From Sycon ciliatum (Eukaryota > Porifera > Calcarea > Leucosolenida > Sycettidae): 64,000 nt of DNA. Positions 1 through 64,000 of the stretch are shown piece by piece; position 1 is the first letter of the stretch, and each line of letters starts with the position of its first letter. The notes below the pieces were generated by a model that saw nothing but the letters and a program-made list of their open reading frames with translations, was not told the origin of the DNA and did no database searches. The stretch covers positions 16,367,148-16,431,147 of the forward strand of contig NC_088655.1 of assembly GCF_964019385.1 (NCBI RefSeq), read 5' to 3'. The position numbers and the translations under genes are program-made.

Positions 1-430
1 TGCGAATGTATGGGTGTGTCTATCACAGGCCCCATATATAGGGAAGGATTCGTTACACACAAGCCAAATTTTGGGATTAACAGCTTGCCCGCATGATGCT
101 GCAAGCCTGAAAATCTAAACAAAATCGGACAGAAAGTGGTTTTTTACCTCCGATATTATTCGTGAGTGTGGGAGGTGAGAAGATCAGGCCAACCAGAAAG
201 TGGTAAAAGACCGAAAATCCCATCCATGTTTCCCTTGCGCCAGACCACTAGTTCTCTATTACCGGCCGGAAAAGATCCTCGGCATCAAAAACATGGTCAA
301 AAATCCTGAAACAAGCTTCAAAGAGTGTTGTGTGTATGTATTGTGCTAAGGTGTACATGCACTATGTACATTAAAGCCACTTTACGATGACCTTCATGCG
401 ACTGAACGCGTTTGTTTGTATTGTCCTGAG
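1..430. other. no gene recognised
   Basis: I see no coding exon, RNA gene or clear repeat boundary here. It is presumably intron or upstream DNA of the Piwi-like gene. Confidence 0.4.
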
Positions 431-1350
431 TTGATACTCGGATGGTGAACCAAGGAAAATATTAAATCGAAACAAGAGAAACGGCGGGGGGCGCAAGTTA
501 TGCGTTAGATTGCACGGTGCACTACCTGGACCAGGTATTGAACAATCAGACGTTCATAAGGTAGCAGCAAACTGACATGGAGTGCTGAGAAATCCCACTG
601 CAAAGAAGCAAGCTGGAGCAGTGCTCAATAGGGCTAAACAACGGTCTTCCACCTTGGATGGTTCATCATGAGTATTAGTGATAATTCCAAAGAGGGGAAG
701 GTAAGTGGCCACTGAACACAAGCTACATCCAAGGCACAGTGGAATGCTGGCTTGGTAGCATAGCTGGACGGTAAAACCATTGGACGATGGGGTCAAAGCA
801 CAATTCGACAATGCAAAGCAACAACCACCCAACTGGCGAGGCTTAATTTAACCAAGGGTAAGAAATAAAAGGGAAGCTTCGCGAGGACGAGTTGGAACAA
901 ACGGATGCCGATATCCTCCAGTACTGTATGGGCGACCTTACAACAATAACATGTGTAGTATTTCCACGACGGAAGGAGAATGTTCAGGAATATTAGTGAT
1001 AATTCCAAAGTGGCCCCAGCCCCACCCACAAGTTGGAATTCCCTTGGTTAGCGCTATTGAGCTGTGCTCAAGGTCACTTCCTTGCCGTGGAATGTCTCAG
1101 TACTCCTTGCCAGTCTGGTGCTACCTTGTGCACGTCACGTGTTCGTTCTAAATATGTACAGCTGTATATATGTTCTTGAAATGGGAGCCGGGTTTGTGCT
1201 CTTTCATGGGAAAGATTATAAGCAGTGAGAAAGTGCGAGAACTAAGCGCAAAACTGGCAGACTACTGAGGCATTCAATGACCTGATACCTAGCTCTAACA
1301 CATCTCGAATGCGCAAACCAACAACCTTCCCACTTTGAAGGTTTTAACCT
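431..1350. repeat. degenerate foldback repeat family A copies
   Basis: Diverged pieces of a dispersed repeat that recurs throughout the window. Recognisable blocks are the terminal ACTCGGATGGTGAACCAAGG at 434, the AATTCCAAAGAGGGGAAGG block near 690, GAATGTCTCAGTACTCCTTG near 1090, and an opposite-strand half (GAAAGTGCGAGAACTAAGCG onward) at 1218-1350. Younger copies at 48518-49228 show that the intact element is a long inverted repeat. Confidence 0.6.
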
Positions 1351-2808
1351 AAAAACGTTAGGGCAGGAGCCATGAGGAGAAGGTGAGTGCGGCAAAAAAT
1401 ATGCACAAGCTACTGCAAGTCAACAAATGTTCGGCCCACGCAAATTTCGGCGTCCCAGGGCTGAAAACGTATTTCGGCGGCATCAAATTTTCGGCCTGCA
1501 TTGCTGCCACTGTGCACACAATTGTCACACTGATCCTTGCGAAATGAAATTTCGGCCAAACATGGCCGGGCCAAAAACAGCCGAAAATAAAATATGCGCC
1601 GAATATTTGTCGCCTTACAGTATGCGCACACGGCAGCAAAGACTGCCGAGAGTCACAGGACTATGAAGACAGCCCAGTGTATTATTTCCGACCCACCCAA
1701 GGTGGATGGCGTTTTGCTTTGCTGCTTCGAATTGTAGTGAGACTGCATTGTCAAGTTATAAACTGGACTCCTATCACCACTGTATTCGACTTGAAAGGTG
1801 ATGATACGAAAGACTTCATAGAAATTGCATGACTACTGTGCTTCATGTGCTGTTGTCTTTTGAGCAAGTCACTTCATGCATAAGTCTCTCTTGATCCATT
1901 CTCTTCACGCATAGGTCCCTCTTCAACCATTGAACCGGAAACTCACCCAATGCATTTCTCATTTCTCTTTCAAGCTGCTCGTTTTACAGAGAAAAGAGCA
2001 TTCAGCATTGGTCCCAATCAAACAACTAGTCAAAGTGGATCTGTGTTTCTTAAAGTACACTCGGATTTGTTATTTCATCCACGATCCATCACATAGCCAT
2101 GCGAAAAGTCCTCATGCATGCGGAAATACAATATATCAAACACACTCCTTCCCCACAGTAGATCGACAAAGGATCATTGCACACAAATGGATAGCAAGTT
2201 ATCTTTGGCCCTTTCGTATTTTAGTACATTCATGAAGCAGGCAGGCATAGTAGGATGGTCTAAGGTCATGATTGAGAAACAGAGTGCACCAGGTTCAAGT
2301 CAAGCATTGGAATCGGAAGAATATTTCTGGCCGTGCTGCTACCCAAAGTTTATTGGGAACTCGTGGCCTGGCACGAGGGAAACATGGATGCAGTGAATAG
2401 TATTTTCGGTCTTTGACCACTTCAGTGGTGGGTCTGATCTATTCACTAACCTCGTACTCCTTTAGTAGCTGCATGTGCGTATTGATCCTTGAGGGTGGTG
2501 GCGTTCCCTACAGATCCGGAAAAATCGGGCGCTAGTTGAAAAGCTAGCCCGTGAATGTGCTTCTGAAATTCAACTTCCTCATACTTGATGACCTGCTGTG
2601 ATGATCAATGATTTCATTTCATTTATCTTATTTTATTTTTTATTATTTTATTTTGCTAAGAAAGAGCTTTGCTGATGCGGTGTATTGGAACTAATGTGAA
2701 ATCTACACCGTGATTGTTTTCGTCAAATATATCTTCTCTTTTTCTCTCTCTGCCTTGGTGCTTTTTTTACTCCATTTTCGTGAGTTCCCTTTGGAACGTA
2801 GACGAAAA
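1351..2808. other. no gene recognised; ATTTCGGC-rich patch
   Basis: No exon or known element is evident. Between 1430 and 1610 the octamer ATTTCGGC or close variants occurs several times in both orientations, which suggests an old MITE with TTCGGC-rich ends. Around 2610-2660 there is an ATTTTATTT-rich low-complexity tract. Confidence 0.35.
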
Positions 2809-3191
2809 TTATTATTATTATTATTAATATTATTTGGAAAGGATTGGGAGAACTTCTAATTCAAAGGATCAGTCGGGGAAGTGAACTGCCTGAAAAGAGA
2901 AAAAACGCCAGACCCACCAGGACTCGACCGTGGTTGGTCCCCTGGGGGAGGGAAAAAAGACCCAAGTGCCATCAGTATGTGTGGCACGTGTTGTGAGCTG
3001 CCTTTGGAGTGAAAAACTTGTCGGCGCCTTCTGGGTTCAGCCTGGTCCCATAGCTCAGTGGTTAGAGCATTGCTCATGACAAGCAGGGTCCCAGGTTCGA
3101 GTCCTGGTGGGTCTGGCGTTTTTTTTCTCTTTTCAGGCAGTTCACTTCCCCGACTGATCCTTTGAATTAATATTATTATTATTATTATTAT
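2809..3191. repeat. head-to-head pair of tRNA-derived SINE copies
   Basis: A plus-strand SINE copy runs from a tRNA-like head at 3044 through a body with TTTTTCTCTTTTCAGGCAG to an (ATT)n tail at 3169-3191. A partial copy in opposite orientation occupies 2809-2929: its (ATT)n tail is at 2809-2833, and its body ends in the complement of the tRNA T-arm and acceptor. The arms 2858-2929 and 3099-3169 are nearly perfect inverted repeats of about 70 bp. The layout of tRNA head, short body and simple tail is that of a short SINE. Confidence 0.75.
3044..3115 (+). pseudogene. tRNA-like head of SINE (tRNA-Thr-like, defective anticodon loop)
   Basis: The sequence folds as a tRNA. The acceptor is GGTCCCA/TGGGTCT with one T-T mismatch, the D-arm is TAGCTCAGTGGTTAGAGC, the anticodon stem is TTGCT/AGCAG, the variable loop has 4 nt, and the T-arm is CCAGG/CCTGG around TTCGAGT. 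The seven-base anticodon loop is CATGACA, so position 33 is A instead of the invariant U, and the nominal anticodon TGA does not fit the short variable loop expected outside Ser/Leu tRNAs. It is therefore a SINE promoter head (A and B boxes preserved) and not a functional tRNA gene. Confidence 0.75.
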
Positions 3192-3847
3192 ACTTGATGA
3201 GCATTCACAAAACGTGTTCTTCCGTGCATCTATTACTGATCTTGGTCAAACTTGCTCTCTGGCCTACCTCCCTCACATCGGCTCCTTGACTCCAATTTGT
3301 GTTATATACAGTATTATTATTTATTATTATACGCATTCCCGCGTTGAAGTGTAGCAGCAGTATGCTGCGTCCACAGCTTCGCTTACGCAGAATGGCTTGG
3401 GTGAGAGGAGAGGGGAGAGAAAGCAACAAGGCTGGCAACCAACATCAGTTATTCTATGAAATAGGTCACAATAACATGAAGAGAACCAGCCTACATATGC
3501 ATAATAATACAGTAGTAACAGAAATTATTCCTCTATACACCTCATCATTTTTGGACGTGCTTCAAGCAAGAATACTGACGTGCTATTGAAGAGTTTACAC
3601 GGAATATGCGACAAGCACCGACTTTTGATTTTGACAAAAGTTAATATTACAAATCTGGCTATAACTGGTTGAAAAATGGTGGCTAAAAATGAACTTAGAC
3701 ACAAACCACACATAAGATGAACCCTTTTTGAGGAAATTAACTGAAAATCGGCAGTTCTCCCCCCCCCCCTCCCCATCCTAGTGCACTTTTTCACCTTAGT
3801 CCGATCACATTTGGTGCATGTGTCTGGTTTTTTTTGTTTTTGTTCAG

Positions 3848-63764
<59,917 letters not shown>

Positions 63765-63774
63765 GTGAGAGTTT

Positions 63775-63912
63775 TTTGCTTTGTTTTCCTAGCTTACTAT
63801 TGCCGTGGATGGCTCAACGCCCTTGTCTCAGGGGATTCTGTCCCTGCATTAGCTATGCTTGTCACACGCTATGAGATTGTGTCTAATAATAATAATAATA
63901 ATAATAATAATA
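63775..63912 (+). repeat. LINE 3' end fragment with (AAT)n tail
   Basis: TTGCCGTGGATGGCTCAACG and CACGCTATGAGATTGTGTC followed by (AAT)n; related to 52495-52622. It sits ten bases after the donor of the preceding exon. Confidence 0.55.
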
Positions 63913-64000
63913 GTTATCACTGAATAGTGTTGGCCCTCTGAGTTATTCAGGGAATAATTTTAACCCTTTGCCGGCAAGTTACTTTTGTATGTGAAATCCA

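Noticed and set aside
3044-3115. Functional tRNA gene.
   Set aside because: Position 33 is A, the acceptor has a mismatch, and the sequence is the head of a SINE with an (ATT)n tail.

Overview
The window looks like nuclear DNA of an invertebrate animal. Coding exons are short and separated by kilobases of GT-AG intron, and nearly all intron sequence is transposable elements: BEL/Pao, Penelope-like, CR1/RTE-like LINEs, TA-, TTAA- and hAT-type MITEs, foldback elements and microsatellites. A sponge or other early-branching marine animal is possible, but the sequence alone does not settle the taxon.

Host gene. One gene can be followed on the plus strand from about 3.8 kb to 63.8 kb and continues past both ends. 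Twelve putative exons (nine firm, three tentative) encode a Piwi-class Argonaute: PAZ (3848-4015, 7912-8192), linker/Mid (14993-15073, 17961-18063, 28681-28725, 28939-29061, 32081-32168) and PIWI (46364-46655, 52777-52850, 53614-53690, 59202-59437). The PIWI part keeps the first catalytic Asp (VGYD) and the YRDGV Asp. The next exon (63308-63764) carries 153 unfamiliar residues where the conserved PIWI C-terminus with the catalytic His is expected.

Mobile DNA, left to right. 0-9 kb: degenerate foldback repeats (family A), an inverted pair of tRNA-derived SINEs, inverted repeats with hammerhead ribozyme motifs, a 228-bp tandem array with one hammerhead per unit, and next to it a Penelope-like element with a GIY-YIG fragment. 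9-26 kb: LINE remnants, MITEs, a telomere-like decamer array and more foldbacks. 26-38 kb: families B, D and F, a nested palindromic DNA transposon, and a deleted BEL/Pao copy (35581-37378). 38-45 kb: a complete young BEL/Pao element (38414-45096) antisense to the host gene. 45-64 kb: foldback family A, Penelope-like relics, an 840-bp TTAA-flanked palindrome and microsatellites.

The most interesting system is the set of type-I hammerhead ribozymes. At least eleven have the full core and foldable stems: seven in the 228-bp array (5148-6408), and others at 4457, 8874, 20501 (weak stem II), 37946 and 45199 among different repeat families. The 228-bp array has the layout of a metazoan retrozyme (tandem hammerhead monomers expected to yield small circular RNAs), and it abuts Penelope-like DNA, the machinery proposed to move such elements. 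That these lie in the introns of a piRNA-pathway gene is notable; any functional link is inference.
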